A stretch of 51,099 nt of DNA from Arthrobacter sp. SDTb3-6 (GTDB lineage: Bacteria; Actinomycetota; Actinomycetes; Actinomycetales; Micrococcaceae). Numbering within the stretch: position 1 is the first letter of the stretch; every line of letters begins with the position of its first letter. The translations under genes were made by a program, and so were the position numbers. Where the stretch lies: contig NZ_JAAMFN010000032.1 in the NCBI RefSeq assembly GCF_013376095.1, forward strand, positions 1-51,099, written 5' to 3'. Of the stretch, positions 8,712-17,146 are shown piece after piece. The notes under the pieces were generated by a model. That model was given only the letters and a program-made list of their open reading frames with translations. It was not told the DNA's origin and ran no database searches.

Positions 8712-10107
8712 ACATTTTGACCTCGTCATCGTCGGCACCGGCTCGGGCAACACCATCCCCGGCCCGGAATTCGACGCACTGCGCATCGCCATCGTCGAGG
8801 ACAACCTCTTCGGCGGCACGTGCCTGAACGTAGGCTGCATCCCCACCAAAATGTTTGTCCATCCCGCCGAACTCGCCGACGCCCCGCCCCACGCCCGGCC
8901 CCTCGGCGTCACCACGGAGCTGCGCGGCGTGGACTGGGCCGGCATCCGCGACCGCATCTTCACCCGCATCGACGCCATTGAGGAGGCCGGCCGCAGCTAC
9001 CGGGAGGGGCCGGCGAACCCCAATGTCACGGTGTTCGCCGGCCACGGCAGGTTCACGGGCCCCCGGACCCTGGCCGTCCACCTGCACGACGGCGGCACCA
9101 CGGTGATCTCGGGCGCCCGGTTTGTGCTGGCGGCCGGGTCCCGCACCGTGGTGCCCCCTGTCGAGGGACTGGACGCGGTCCCGTTCCACACCTCGGACAC
9201 CGTCATGCGCATTGACCGGCTCCCCGCCAGTGTGGCGATCCTGGGCGGTGGCTATATCGCGGCGGAGTTTGCCCACATCTTTGCCTCGTACGGCTCCCAG
9301 GTCACGCAAATTGTGCGCGGCCCGGCCCTGCTGCGCCACCACGACGCGGACATCTCCAAGGTCTTTACGAAGGAGGCCTCGGGCCGGTACACCGTCCTGC
9401 TGGAGACGGTGCTGGAGAAGGCGGCGCAAGGGGGTCCCGGCGTCGAACTTCAGCTCAAGGGGCCCAACGGGACATCCTCCGTGGCGGCGGAGCTGCTCCT
9501 CGTGGCCACGGGGCGGCGGCCCAACTCGGACACCCTGGACGTGGGGAACGCCGGGGTTGACGTGGATTCGGAGGGCAGGGTGGTGGTGGACGCCTTCCAG
9601 CGCACCACGGCCGAGGGGATTTTTGCGCTGGGCGACCTCTGCTCCGACTACCAGCTCAAGCATGTGGCCAACCATGAGGCGCGCGTGGTCAGGCACAACC
9701 TGCTCCACCCCGACGCGATGATGGAGGCAGACCACCGCTATGTGCCGGCCGCGGTGTTCAGCGACCCGCAAATCGCGTCCGTGGGGCTGACGGAGGAGGA
9801 AGCCCGGGCGCAGGGCGTGGCGTACGCGGTGAAAAGGCAGGACTATGCGGACATCGCGGCCGGCTGGGCACGGGAGGACAAGGGCCACTTCCTGAAGGTG
9901 CTGGCGGATCCGGCGACCGGGCTGCTGCTGGGCGCACACGTCATCGGCCCGGAGGCGGCCACCGTGATCCAGCCGCTGATCCAGGCGATGAGCTTCGGGC
10001 AGGCCGCGCACGATGTCGCCCGCGGCCAGTACTGGATCCACCCGGCCCTGAGCGAGTTGGTGGAGAATGCGCTGCTGGGGCTGCCGGAGCCGGGGCCGGA
10101 GGGGTAG
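8701..10107 (+). CDS. mtr: Mycothione reductase
   Basis: 468 residues. An NADPH- and FAD-dependent disulfide reductase that regenerates mycothiol, the actinobacterial glutathione analogue, from mycothione. FAD motif VIVGTGSGNTIPG at 9-21, redox pair C41/C46 in GGTCLNVGCIPTKM, NADPH motif ILGGGYIAAEFAHIF, FAD contact IFALGDLCSDYQLKHVANHE and a C-terminal dimer interface with HPALSELVENALLGL. The GTGSGN glycine motif and lack of a lipoyl-type N-terminus separate it from dihydrolipoamide dehydrogenase. The ATG lies inside the preceding gene (11-nt overlap), implying coupling. Confidence 0.93.
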   Translation: MDVEHFDLVIVGTGSGNTIPGPEFDALRIAIVEDNLFGGTCLNVGCIPTKMFVHPAELADAPPHARPLGVTTELRGVDWAGIRDRIFTRIDAIEEAGRSYREGPANPNVTVFAGHGRFTGPRTLAVHLHDGGTTVISGARFVLAAGSRTVVPPVEGLDAVPFHTSDTVMRIDRLPASVAILGGGYIAAEFAHIFASYGSQVTQIVRGPALLRHHDADISKVFTKEASGRYTVLLETVLEKAAQGGPGVELQLKGPNGTSSVAAELLLVATGRRPNSDTLDVGNAGVDVDSEGRVVVDAFQRTTAEGIFALGDLCSDYQLKHVANHEARVVRHNLLHPDAMMEADHRYVPAAVFSDPQIASVGLTEEEARAQGVAYAVKRQDYADIAAGWAREDKGHFLKVLADPATGLLLGAHVIGPEAATVIQPLIQAMSFGQAAHDVARGQYWIHPALSELVENALLGLPEPGPEG

Positions 10108-10146
10108 CCGGGCGGGGGCGCGTGGCCGGGCGGCATCACTGACATC

Positions 10147-10200
10147 GGGGACAACTCGCGAGAACGGTGTTGGCCATCACCTTCCTCGCGGGTTGTCCCC
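10147..10200. terminator. Inverted repeat between convergent genes (likely bidirectional terminator)
   Basis: 16-bp arms 10147-10162 (GGGGACAACTCGCGAG) and 10185-10200 pair with one mismatch around a 22-nt loop. It sits between the ends of mtr and the converging DUF2945-type gene. There is no long T-tract, so termination is inferred from position. Confidence 0.7.
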
Positions 10201-10235
10201 TTCCTCGGCGAAGTGGGGCGGCCCGGGAGGCATCG

Positions 10236-10451
10236 TCACTCCCGGATTTTCTGCAGCGCGCCACCCTTGTGCATGGCGATGTGGTCTGTCTTGCTGCTCT
10301 TGATTTCATATTGCGGGTCCTCGGGCGTGCAGCGGCGCATGTGCCCCTTGTAGTCGACGTCGCGGGTGTGGACCTTGGTGATGGTCCCTTCCACCCAGCC
10401 GGCCTCCGAATTCCACCGCACGTGGTCGCCCACCGAAAATTGATGTGCCAT
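10236..10451 (-). CDS. Small TUDOR-like protein of the hypervirulence-associated (HVA1/DUF2945) family
   Basis: 71 residues. The sequence FSVGDHVRWNSEAGWVEGTI with later KTDHIAMHKGGALQKI matches the HVA1/DUF2945 family: a single small beta-barrel with the pattern F-x-G-D-x-V-x-W, then DHIAxHK and A-L-x-K-L. Bacterial members are cytoplasmic and of unknown function. The start is the only ATG before the conserved GDHVRW. A palindromic terminator lies downstream, and nirD is 86 nt upstream on the same strand. Confidence 0.8.
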   Translation of the reverse strand: MAHQFSVGDHVRWNSEAGWVEGTITKVHTRDVDYKGHMRRCTPEDPQYEIKSSKTDHIAMHKGGALQKIRE

Positions 10452-10537
10452 GGTAGCGATTGTGCCTGCTCCCGCCGGGGAGGGCAACGGCGGGAGCAGG
10501 CGACGCCGGGCGTGGGCCGCGCGGGGCCGGGCCGGTG

Positions 10538-11044
10538 CTACAGCTCGACCTCCACGGCACCGTCGACGACGCGCACCGGGTAGGTGCCCAGGCGCAGTTC
10601 GGGGTTGCCCAGGCACTCGCCCGTGGCCAGGCTGTAGACCTCCTTGTGCAGGGGCGAGGCGATGGTGTGGGTGGTGCCGCGCGATCCGACAATGCCGCGT
10701 GCCATGACGTTGGCCCTGGTGGCCGGGTCGGCGTGGGAGACGGCGAACACGCTGCGCTCCCCCACCCGGAACAATGCCACCTGGCGGCCGCCGATGAGAG
10801 CGGCCTCGCCCCAGGAATCGTCCAGCTCGGTGAGCGGGCAGACCCGGTGCCACGTGGCCGCAGCCCGCGGCGCGGAATGCGGCGCAGCGTGCCGGCCAGC
10901 CTCCGCCGCGGAGCCCGCCGCGGCGCGCGCCACGTCCGGCGCCACGTCCGGGACCGAGTGCAGGGCGCCGCCGTGCCGGCCAGCCTCCGGGACCGAGTGC
11001 AGGGCGGAGCCGGCTTCCACGCGGGTTTCCATCAGCGTTTCCAT
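10538..11044 (-). CDS. nirD: Nitrite reductase (NADH) small subunit
   Basis: 168 residues; AAGGA lies 7 nt before the chosen ATG. Residues ~60-168 are the NirD Rieske-like fold: WHRVCPLTELDDSWGEAAL, VALFRVGERSVFAVSHADP, GIVGSRG and IASPLHKEVYSLATGECL. As in other NirD proteins, the C-x-H/C-x2-H ligands of true Rieske proteins are absent. Two oddities: it is transcribed away from nirB instead of following it, and it carries a ~58-residue alanine-rich N-terminal extension containing a 21-bp direct repeat (10947-10967 and 10986-11006). NirD normally has ~110 residues. An internal start would remove the extension, but I see no better ribosome site there. Confidence 0.87.
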   Translation of the reverse strand: METLMETRVEAGSALHSVPEAGRHGGALHSVPDVAPDVARAAAGSAAEAGRHAAPHSAPRAAATWHRVCPLTELDDSWGEAALIGGRQVALFRVGERSVFAVSHADPATRANVMARGIVGSRGTTHTIASPLHKEVYSLATGECLGNPELRLGTYPVRVVDGAVEVEL

Positions 11045-11209
11045 ATGCGTTTCCTTTTGCTCGGGGCACGGGCGGCTCGGGGCACCGGTGCCGGGGATCC
11101 AGTCGATGGGAAAGACACTACGGACGCCGTGTTTCACCCTCCCTCCCGGTGCATGACAAACACGTAAACCTTCCCTCACCGGGACCCGGGGCCGTGCCGT
11201 GAGGTGAAA

Positions 11210-11236
11210 GTTAACGCGCCGAAACATAAGCGAAAC
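11210..11236. promoter_or_regulatory. Candidate GlnR-like box in the nirD-nirB divergent intergenic region
   Basis: GTTAAC (11210-11215), GAAAC (11221-11225) and GAAAC (11232-11236); the last two are spaced by exactly 6 nt as in actinobacterial GlnR sites (GTnAC-n6-GaAAC), while the first is one base short. GlnR is the known nitrogen regulator of nir genes in actinobacteria, so the match is plausible but weak. A CGGGG-CAAT-CCCCG dyad lies just downstream. Confidence 0.35.
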
Positions 11237-11339
11237 GGCGGGGCAATCCCCGTTCCCTAGCCTTGTATCCAACGTGGCACCACACCGTGGACCACGTCCA
11301 GGCCCCCCGGCCGTAGGAAAAGACTGAAAGGGCTGGCAC

Positions 11340-14018
11340 ATGAGCGCACCAACAGCACCAATGGCGGCAGGCACTTCCGCCGCAGAAGCACCCCGGCACG
11401 TCGTCGTCGTGGGCGGCGGCCCCGCCGCACACCGCTTTGCCGAGGCAATGCACGCCCGCGGAGTGGACGGCTGGCACGTGACGGTCCTGGCCGAGGAAGT
11501 CCACGCCCCCTACGACCGCGTGGCACTGAGCCGGGCCCTGACCGAGACGGAAACAGACCTGTCCCTGGGCGATGCCGGACTCTGGGAGCACCCCGCCATC
11601 ACCCTGTCCACGGGCAGCCGCGCCGTCAGCTTCGATCCCGCCGCCCAGACCGTCACCACCCGGGCACAGGACGGCGCCGAAACCACCCACGCCTACGACC
11701 AGCTGGTCCTGGCCACCGGCTCCAACGCCGCCCGGCTCCCCATCCCCGGCGCCGAGGCCAGCCACGTATACCGCACCCTCGACGACGTCTGGGCACTGAA
11801 CCGCGAAACCGCCCGCCTCAAGCAACAGCTGGGCCGGCCGGTCCGGGCCGCCGTCATCGGCGGCGGTCTCCTCGGCCTCGAGGCAGCCGCCGGCCTCATC
11901 ACCCTCGGCGCCGACGCCACCGTCATCAACGGCGCCGACTGGCTCATGAACACCCAGCTCGACGAGGGCGCCGGCCAGGCCCTGGGCCGCCTGGTCGCCG
12001 CGAAGGGCATGTCCGCCACCGCCGGCGTGTTCCCCTCCGCCATTGAAACGGACGACGCCGGGCAGGTCACCGGGGTGCTCATGGCCGACGGCGCCGTGGT
12101 CCCCGCCGACCTGGTGGTCGTGGCGATCGGCGTGCGGCCGCGCGACGAGCTGGCCCGCGGAGCCGACGGCGCGGCGGCCCACGGCCTGTCCCTGGGCCCG
12201 CGCGGCGGCGTCGAGATCGACGATGCCTGCGCCACGTCGGTCCCCGGCGTCTGGGCCATCGGCGAGGTGGCCAGCTTCGGCGGCATGTGCCTGGGCCTCG
12301 TGGCTCCTGCCAACACGATGGCGGAGATCGTGGCCGACCGGCTGCACGGCGGCACCGCCACCTTCCCCGGCTTCGACACCGCCACCAAGCTCAAGCTCTC
12401 CGGCGTGGACGTGGCCAGCTTCGGCGACGCCTTTGCCACCACGGAAGACAGCCTGGAAGTGGTCTACGCCGACCCTGCCCGCGGCGTGTACCAAAAGATC
12501 GTCACGAGCGCCGATGCCAAGACCCTGCTGGGCGGCATCTTTGTCGGGGACGCGTCGCCCTACAGCAGCCTGCGCCCGCTCCTGGGCCGGGAACTGCCGG
12601 CCGGGCCCGGCGCGTTCCTGTCGGCAGCCGGCGGAGGGGACGCGCCCGCCGTCGAACTTCCCGACGACGCCATCCTGTGCTCCTGCAACAACGTCTCCGC
12701 CGGGGCCATCCGCGACGCCGTCAATGGCTGCGGCACTTGCGAGGGCGCCGAGCCCGTCCGCGATGTGCCCGGCCTGAAGGCGTGCACGCGGGCCGGCACC
12801 CAGTGCGGCTCCTGCGTGCCGCTGCTGAAAAAGCTCATGGAGGGCGAGCTGGCCAAGTCCGGCATCGCCGTGTCGAAGGCGTTGTGCGAGCACTTCGACA
12901 TGTCCCGGGCCGAACTCTTCGAGGCCGTCCGCGCCCTGGAGCTGCGCAGCTTCCCGGAGATCCTGGCCCGGTTCGGCGTGGACGGCGCCGGCAGCGGCTG
13001 CGACATCTGCAAGCCCACCGTGGCCTCCGTCCTGGCCAGCCAGCACAGCGAATACGTGCTCGACGCCGGCCGCGGCACCCTCCAGGACACCAACGACCGC
13101 GCGCTGGCCAACATGCAAAAGGACGGCAGCTACTCGGTGGTCCCGCGCATCCCCGGCGGCGAAATCACCCCGGACAAGCTGGCAGTGATCGCCGCCGTCG
13201 CCCAGGAGTACGGCCTGTACACGAAGATCACCGGCGGGCAGCGGATCGACCTGTTCGGCGCCCGGCTGGAGCAGCTGCCGGCGATCTGGAAGGTCCTCAC
13301 CGACGCCGGCATGGAGTCCGGGCAGGCCTACGGGAAGTCGCTGCGCACCGTGAAGTCGTGCGTCGGTTCCACCTGGTGCCGCTTTGGGGTGCAGGATTCG
13401 GTGGCCATGGCCATCGCGCTCGAGCTGCGTTACCGGGGCCTGCGCAGCCCGCACAAGCTCAAGCTGGGCGTCTCCGGCTGCGCCCGCGAATGTGCCGAGG
13501 CCCGCGGCAAGGACGTGGGCGTCATCGCCACCGCGGACGGCTGGAACCTGTACGTGGGCGGCAACGGCGGCGCCACCCCGGCCCACGCGCAGCTGCTCGC
13601 CAAGGGCCTGGACGACGCCACGCTCATCAGCTACATCGACCGCTACCTGATGTACTACATCCGCACGGCCGACCGCCTGCAGCGCACCGCCCGCTGGCAG
13701 GAGGAGCTCGACGGCGGCCTGGCCCACGTGGTGGACGTGGTGGTCAACGATTCGCTCGGCATCGCGGCGGACCTCGAGGCGGCCATGGCACGGCACGTGG
13801 ACAGCTACGAGGACGAATGGGCCGCCACCCTCGCGGACCCCGAACGGCTCAAGCGCTTCCGCTCCTTCATCAACGCCCCGGAAGCGGCCGACGACGAGAT
13901 CGCCTTTGTGCCCGAGCGCGGCCAGGTGCGCCCGGCCACCGTGGCGGAAAAGGCGGAAGGCCCGGTGCTGATCGCCACCCACATCCCCGTCCGGGGCGCC
14001 GGTCCCGGCCGGAACTGA
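11340..14018 (+). CDS. nirB: Nitrite reductase (NADH) large subunit
   Basis: 892 residues. It reduces nitrite to ammonium with six electrons from NADH via FAD, iron-sulfur and siroheme. In order: FAD motif VVVGGGPAAHRFAEAM (~20), NAD motif VIGGGLLGLEAAAG (~178), BFD [2Fe-2S] domain starting CSCNNVSAGAI with CGSC (~445-500), ferredoxin-like half-domains, and the siroheme/[4Fe-4S] cysteines C674-x5-C680 and C714-x3-C718 (SGCAREC). Length is normal. GAAAGGG stands 9 nt before the ATG. Divergent from nirD across ~295 nt holding a possible GlnR box; followed by the two siroheme genes in the same direction. Confidence 0.95.
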   Translation: MSAPTAPMAAGTSAAEAPRHVVVVGGGPAAHRFAEAMHARGVDGWHVTVLAEEVHAPYDRVALSRALTETETDLSLGDAGLWEHPAITLSTGSRAVSFDPAAQTVTTRAQDGAETTHAYDQLVLATGSNAARLPIPGAEASHVYRTLDDVWALNRETARLKQQLGRPVRAAVIGGGLLGLEAAAGLITLGADATVINGADWLMNTQLDEGAGQALGRLVAAKGMSATAGVFPSAIETDDAGQVTGVLMADGAVVPADLVVVAIGVRPRDELARGADGAAAHGLSLGPRGGVEIDDACATSVPGVWAIGEVASFGGMCLGLVAPANTMAEIVADRLHGGTATFPGFDTATKLKLSGVDVASFGDAFATTEDSLEVVYADPARGVYQKIVTSADAKTLLGGIFVGDASPYSSLRPLLGRELPAGPGAFLSAAGGGDAPAVELPDDAILCSCNNVSAGAIRDAVNGCGTCEGAEPVRDVPGLKACTRAGTQCGSCVPLLKKLMEGELAKSGIAVSKALCEHFDMSRAELFEAVRALELRSFPEILARFGVDGAGSGCDICKPTVASVLASQHSEYVLDAGRGTLQDTNDRALANMQKDGSYSVVPRIPGGEITPDKLAVIAAVAQEYGLYTKITGGQRIDLFGARLEQLPAIWKVLTDAGMESGQAYGKSLRTVKSCVGSTWCRFGVQDSVAMAIALELRYRGLRSPHKLKLGVSGCARECAEARGKDVGVIATADGWNLYVGGNGGATPAHAQLLAKGLDDATLISYIDRYLMYYIRTADRLQRTARWQEELDGGLAHVVDVVVNDSLGIAADLEAAMARHVDSYEDEWAATLADPERLKRFRSFINAPEAADDEIAFVPERGQVRPATVAEKAEGPVLIATHIPVRGAGPGRN

Positions 14019-14090
14019 GCCCGGATTGGCACAGACGGAATGGCACAGACGGATTTGCACGGACGGATTGACCCAGAAGGCAGGCACACG

Positions 14091-14981
14091 ATGATGAAGC
14101 GCAACCGCACCGGCCGGATCACCCTGGTCGGCGGCGGCCCGGGCCCGGCCGACCTCCTCACCGTCCGCGCCGTCAAGGCCCTGGCCACGGCGGACGTCGT
14201 GTACTTTGACCGGCTCGGCCCCACCCGGGACCTGGCGGAGCTGGCACCCCACGCGACTTTCGTCGACGTCGGCAAGACGCCCGGCCACCACAAGGTCCCG
14301 CAGGAGGAGATCCAGGCGCGGATGGTGGACGGCGCCCGGGCCGGGCTGCATGTGGTCCGGCTCAAGGGCGGGGACCCGTTCGTGTTCGGCCGCGGCGGCG
14401 AGGAGGTGGCCGCGGCCGTGGCGGCCGGCATCCCCGTTTCGGTGGTGCCGGGTGTCTCCAGCGCCGTCGCGGTTCCCGGGGCCGCCGGCATCCCGGTCAC
14501 CCACCGCAATGTGAGCCACCTGTTCACGGTGGTCTCCGGCCACGCACCCCTGGAGCCGCACGAATACCGGCACCTGGCCGGGCTGGGCGGGACCATCGTG
14601 GTGCTCATGGGCATCGGCACCCTGCCGTCCCTCGTCGCGGGGCTGCGCCTGGCAGGGCTGTCGGGCGGCACCCCCGTGGCGGTCGTCGAACGCGGGTTCA
14701 GCCACACGCAGCGCACCACCGCGGCCACGCTGGGCAGCATCGTTACCGCCGCCACGGCCTGCCGCAACCCCGCGGTCATCGTCATCGGGGACGTGGTGTC
14801 CGTGGCGGGCGGGGCGCACCAGGCGGCCGCGGACTTCCTGCCCGCCGGCACGTCCGACGGCGGCACGTCCGGCGGCGGCACGTCCGGCGGCGGCACCCCC
14901 GGCACCGGCACGCCGGACTTCGGCGCCCGCGGCATCGGCACCTCCGAAGCCGCCGCTCTCCCAGTGCGGCGGCGCGCGTGA
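14091..14981 (+). CDS. cobA: Uroporphyrinogen-III C-methyltransferase (SUMT)
   Basis: 296 residues. It methylates uroporphyrinogen III with two SAM to precorrin-2, here presumably for the siroheme of NirB. LVGGGPGPADLLTVRA, DRLGPTRDLAELAP, LKGGDPFVFGRGGEE, GIPVTHR and VERGFSHTQRT are family signatures. I chose the ATG at 14091 (AAGGCAGG upstream) over an in-frame ATG at 14040 in a repetitive stretch (GGCACAGACGGA-type units). The C-terminal ~45 residues are a glycine/threonine tail with three 15-bp repeats, not part of the enzyme fold. The stop overlaps the next GTG (GTGA). Confidence 0.92.
   Translation: MMKRNRTGRITLVGGGPGPADLLTVRAVKALATADVVYFDRLGPTRDLAELAPHATFVDVGKTPGHHKVPQEEIQARMVDGARAGLHVVRLKGGDPFVFGRGGEEVAAAVAAGIPVSVVPGVSSAVAVPGAAGIPVTHRNVSHLFTVVSGHAPLEPHEYRHLAGLGGTIVVLMGIGTLPSLVAGLRLAGLSGGTPVAVVERGFSHTQRTTAATLGSIVTAATACRNPAVIVIGDVVSVAGGAHQAAADFLPAGTSDGGTSGGGTSGGGTPGTGTPDFGARGIGTSEAAALPVRRRA
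14847..14906 (+). repeat. 15-bp in-frame tandem repeat in the cobA tail
   Basis: Units of GGCACGTCCGGCGGC (three, then a diverged fourth) encode GTSGG pentapeptides in the C-terminal tail of the SUMT protein. Confidence 0.9.
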
Positions 14982-16174
14982 CGGACACCTTGGGCACGGC
15001 GAAAGTGACAGGCCAGGCGGGGCCGTTGCAGGGCTTCCGGATCGGCGTCACGGCCCACCGCCGGGCCGGGGACCTCATCGAGGCGCTGGAGCGGCGCGGC
15101 GCGCAGGTGCTGCACGCCCCCGCACTGAAAATTGCGCCCGTCGAAAGCGACGAGGCCCTGATGGCGGAAATCGCGGCCGTCATTGCGGCGGCCCCGGACA
15201 TCGTCCTGGTGACCACGGCCTACGGCCTGCGCCGCTGGTGCGAGGCCGCGGACGCCGCCGGGCGCGGGGAGGAACTGCTGGCAGTGCTGGGCCGGGCGGA
15301 CATTTATGTGCGCGGCCCCAAGGCGCGCGGTGCCGTGCGGGCCGCCGGGCTGGACGACGCCGGGATCAGCCCCGACGAGACCACCGCCTCCCTCACGGGG
15401 CTGGCCATTGGCGCCGGCGTGCGCGGCAAGGTTGTGGCCGTCCAGGTCCACGGCTTCACGGACGCCGCCGCCCTGGCCCAGCTGCGCGACGCCGGGGCCA
15501 CCGTGCTGACCGTGACACCCTACCGCTGGATCAGCGCCGGGGACGGCGACCGGCTCTCCCAGCTGATCGATGCCGTGGCCAACCGGGAGCTGGACGTGCT
15601 CACCTTCACCAGCGCCCCCGCCGCCGACGCCGTGCTGAGCGCGGCCGCCGCCTCCGGAAAGGGCGACGCCTTCCTGGCCGCGCTGCGCAGTCCCCCAGCA
15701 GCAGACAGTCCCCACACGGTCGGTCCCCACACGGTCGGTCCCCACTCGGCCGGCGGGACGGCCGCGGTGGCGAGTGCCGCCGTCGGGCCCGTCACCGCCG
15801 CGCCGCTGCTGGCCGCGGGGATCACGCCGCTCGTGCCCGAACGGTTCCGCATGGGTGCGTTGATCCGCCTGGTCGTCGAACACCTTGAGGAGGCCGGCGC
15901 GGTGCAGGTGGAGAGCCGATCCGGGCTGCTGGAGGTGCGCGGGCAGGCGCTGCTCATCAACCACGTGCCGGTGCCGCTGGCGCCCGCGCCGCTGCAGCTC
16001 CTGAAGGCCCTCATCGGGGCAGGCGGTTCGGTGTGCTCCCAGGCCGAGCTGGCCGCCACGCTCGGCCTGGGCGGGCATGCGCTGCACATGGCGGTCAGCC
16101 GCCTGCGCGCCGCCCTGCCGGACCCGGCCCTGGTGGAGACCGTGGTCAAGCGCGGCTACCGGCTCCGCGTGTAA
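14978..16174 (+). CDS. hemD: Uroporphyrinogen-III synthase with C-terminal winged-helix DNA-binding domain
   Basis: 398 residues, GTG start overlapping the cobA stop. Residues ~8-290 are a HemD-type synthase (GFRIGVTAHRRAGDLIEALERRG, TTAYGLRRW, VQVHGFTDAAALAQL, TFTSAPAADAVL, GITPLVPERFRMGALIRLV), which cyclises hydroxymethylbilane to uroporphyrinogen III. Residues ~325-398 form an OmpR/PhoB-like winged helix (QLLKALIGAGGSVCSQAEL, HMAVSRLRAAL, VETVVKRGYRLRV). This fusion is known in actinobacteria beside nitrite-reductase genes; whether it regulates transcription is inferred. A 15-bp repeat expands the synthase domain at 15708-15752. The 3' end overlaps the converging LysR gene by 19 nt. Confidence 0.88.
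   Translation: MTDTLGTAKVTGQAGPLQGFRIGVTAHRRAGDLIEALERRGAQVLHAPALKIAPVESDEALMAEIAAVIAAAPDIVLVTTAYGLRRWCEAADAAGRGEELLAVLGRADIYVRGPKARGAVRAAGLDDAGISPDETTASLTGLAIGAGVRGKVVAVQVHGFTDAAALAQLRDAGATVLTVTPYRWISAGDGDRLSQLIDAVANRELDVLTFTSAPAADAVLSAAAASGKGDAFLAALRSPPAADSPHTVGPHTVGPHSAGGTAAVASAAVGPVTAAPLLAAGITPLVPERFRMGALIRLVVEHLEEAGAVQVESRSGLLEVRGQALLINHVPVPLAPAPLQLLKALIGAGGSVCSQAELAATLGLGGHALHMAVSRLRAALPDPALVETVVKRGYRLRV
15708..15752 (+). repeat. 15-bp in-frame tandem repeat in hemD
   Basis: Three units of GTCCCCACACGGTCG (the third diverged) encode the SPHTVGPHTVGPHS stretch in a loop of the synthase domain. Confidence 0.9.
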
Positions 16175-17076
16175 CCTGCCCCGGCCAGCGTCACGAGCTC
16201 GCCCGGCATCCCGTCCAGGACCCGGGCGCCCTTCCACACGGCCCGGATGCGCCGCTCCAGCCGCAGCCCGGCCACGGGCACCTCCACGAGTTCACCGCGT
16301 TCGACGGCGGTGCGGACCGCGAAGTCGCTGAGCACCGCGGCCCCGGCCCCCGCCGCGACGGCAATGCGCACGGCGGCGTTGCTGCGCAGCTCCAGGGCGG
16401 GCCTGAGCTGCCCGCGGCCCGGCAGGGCCCGGTCCAGGGCGCGCTCCAGGGCCAGCCGGGTGCCGGAGCCGGGTTCCCGGACCACCAGGGGCGCGGCGGC
16501 CAGGTCTGCGGCGGCCAGCGGCGTGCCGCGCCGGGCCCAGGCGTGGTCCGGGGCCACCACCACGGCGAGGCGGTCGGCGGCCACCACCAGGCGGCGCAGT
16601 CCGGCCGGGATGTTCGGGGACTCGACGAAGCCGACGTCGGCGTGCCCCTGCGCCACCTGCCCAAAGATGTGGCCCGAGTTTTCCACGTCCAGTTCCACCT
16701 GGACGTCGGGGTGGATGCGCTTGAAGGCCGTCAGCCAGCCCGGCATGAGGTATTCGGCCACCGTCAGGCTGGCGCCCACGCGCAGGTGCCCGCGCCGTTC
16801 GGTGCCCAGCGCTCCGGCCCGGTCCAGGAGGGCGCGCGCGGCCAGCAGCACGGCCTGGCCGTCGCGCAGCAGCTCCGCCCCGGCGGCCGTGGGCCGGGAG
16901 CCGCCGGTGCGCCGGTCCAGCAGCGCCACGCCCAGCTGCTGCTCCAGCCGGGCCATGGCGCGGCTGGCATTGGGCTGTGCCATGCCCACGCGCCGGGCGC
17001 CCGCGCTGAGGCTGCCCTCCTCCGCCACTGCGGTGAAAAGCTCCAGGGAAGCCAGGTCCGGCCATGTCCATGTCAT
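16156..17076 (-). CDS. LysR-family transcriptional regulator
   Basis: 306 residues. The N-terminal helix-turn-helix is LASLELFTAVAEEGSLSAGA with VGMAQPNASRAMARLEQQLG and LLDRRTGGSRPTAAG; residues ~95-300 are the LysR substrate-binding fold (LRVGASLTVAEYLMPGWL, VVAPDHAWARR, LVVREPGSGTRLALE, AVLSDFAV). It is divergent from a YeiH-family transporter gene 70 nt away and its own ATG lies inside a strong dyad, so autoregulation and control of the transporter are likely. LysR/YeiH pairs are common; some regulators of this kind respond to sulfur metabolites, but no ligand can be read here. Confidence 0.88.
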   Translation of the reverse strand: MTWTWPDLASLELFTAVAEEGSLSAGARRVGMAQPNASRAMARLEQQLGVALLDRRTGGSRPTAAGAELLRDGQAVLLAARALLDRAGALGTERRGHLRVGASLTVAEYLMPGWLTAFKRIHPDVQVELDVENSGHIFGQVAQGHADVGFVESPNIPAGLRRLVVAADRLAVVVAPDHAWARRGTPLAAADLAAAPLVVREPGSGTRLALERALDRALPGRGQLRPALELRSNAAVRIAVAAGAGAAVLSDFAVRTAVERGELVEVPVAGLRLERRIRAVWKGARVLDGMPGELVTLAGAGYTRSR

Positions 17077-17098
17077 ATCGAAATGATATGGCCATATC
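17074..17098. promoter_or_regulatory. Overlapping dyads, candidate LysR operator
   Basis: CATATC-N5-GATATG (17074-17090) overlaps the perfect 14-bp palindrome GATATGGCCATATC (17085-17098). The first contains the T-N11-A symmetry of LysR sites. It covers the LysR start codon and lies ~50 nt before the transporter start, fitting repression of the regulator and control of the transporter. Confidence 0.65.
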
Positions 17099-17146
17099 CG
17101 GAATTGACGGCTACCCGGCGGCCCCGTGCCACGAAAGCATGGAGCC

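Noticed and set aside
11211-14819. A 1,202-codon minus-strand frame across nirB and cobA
   Set aside because: Antisense shadow of two confidently identified enzymes; no family motifs.
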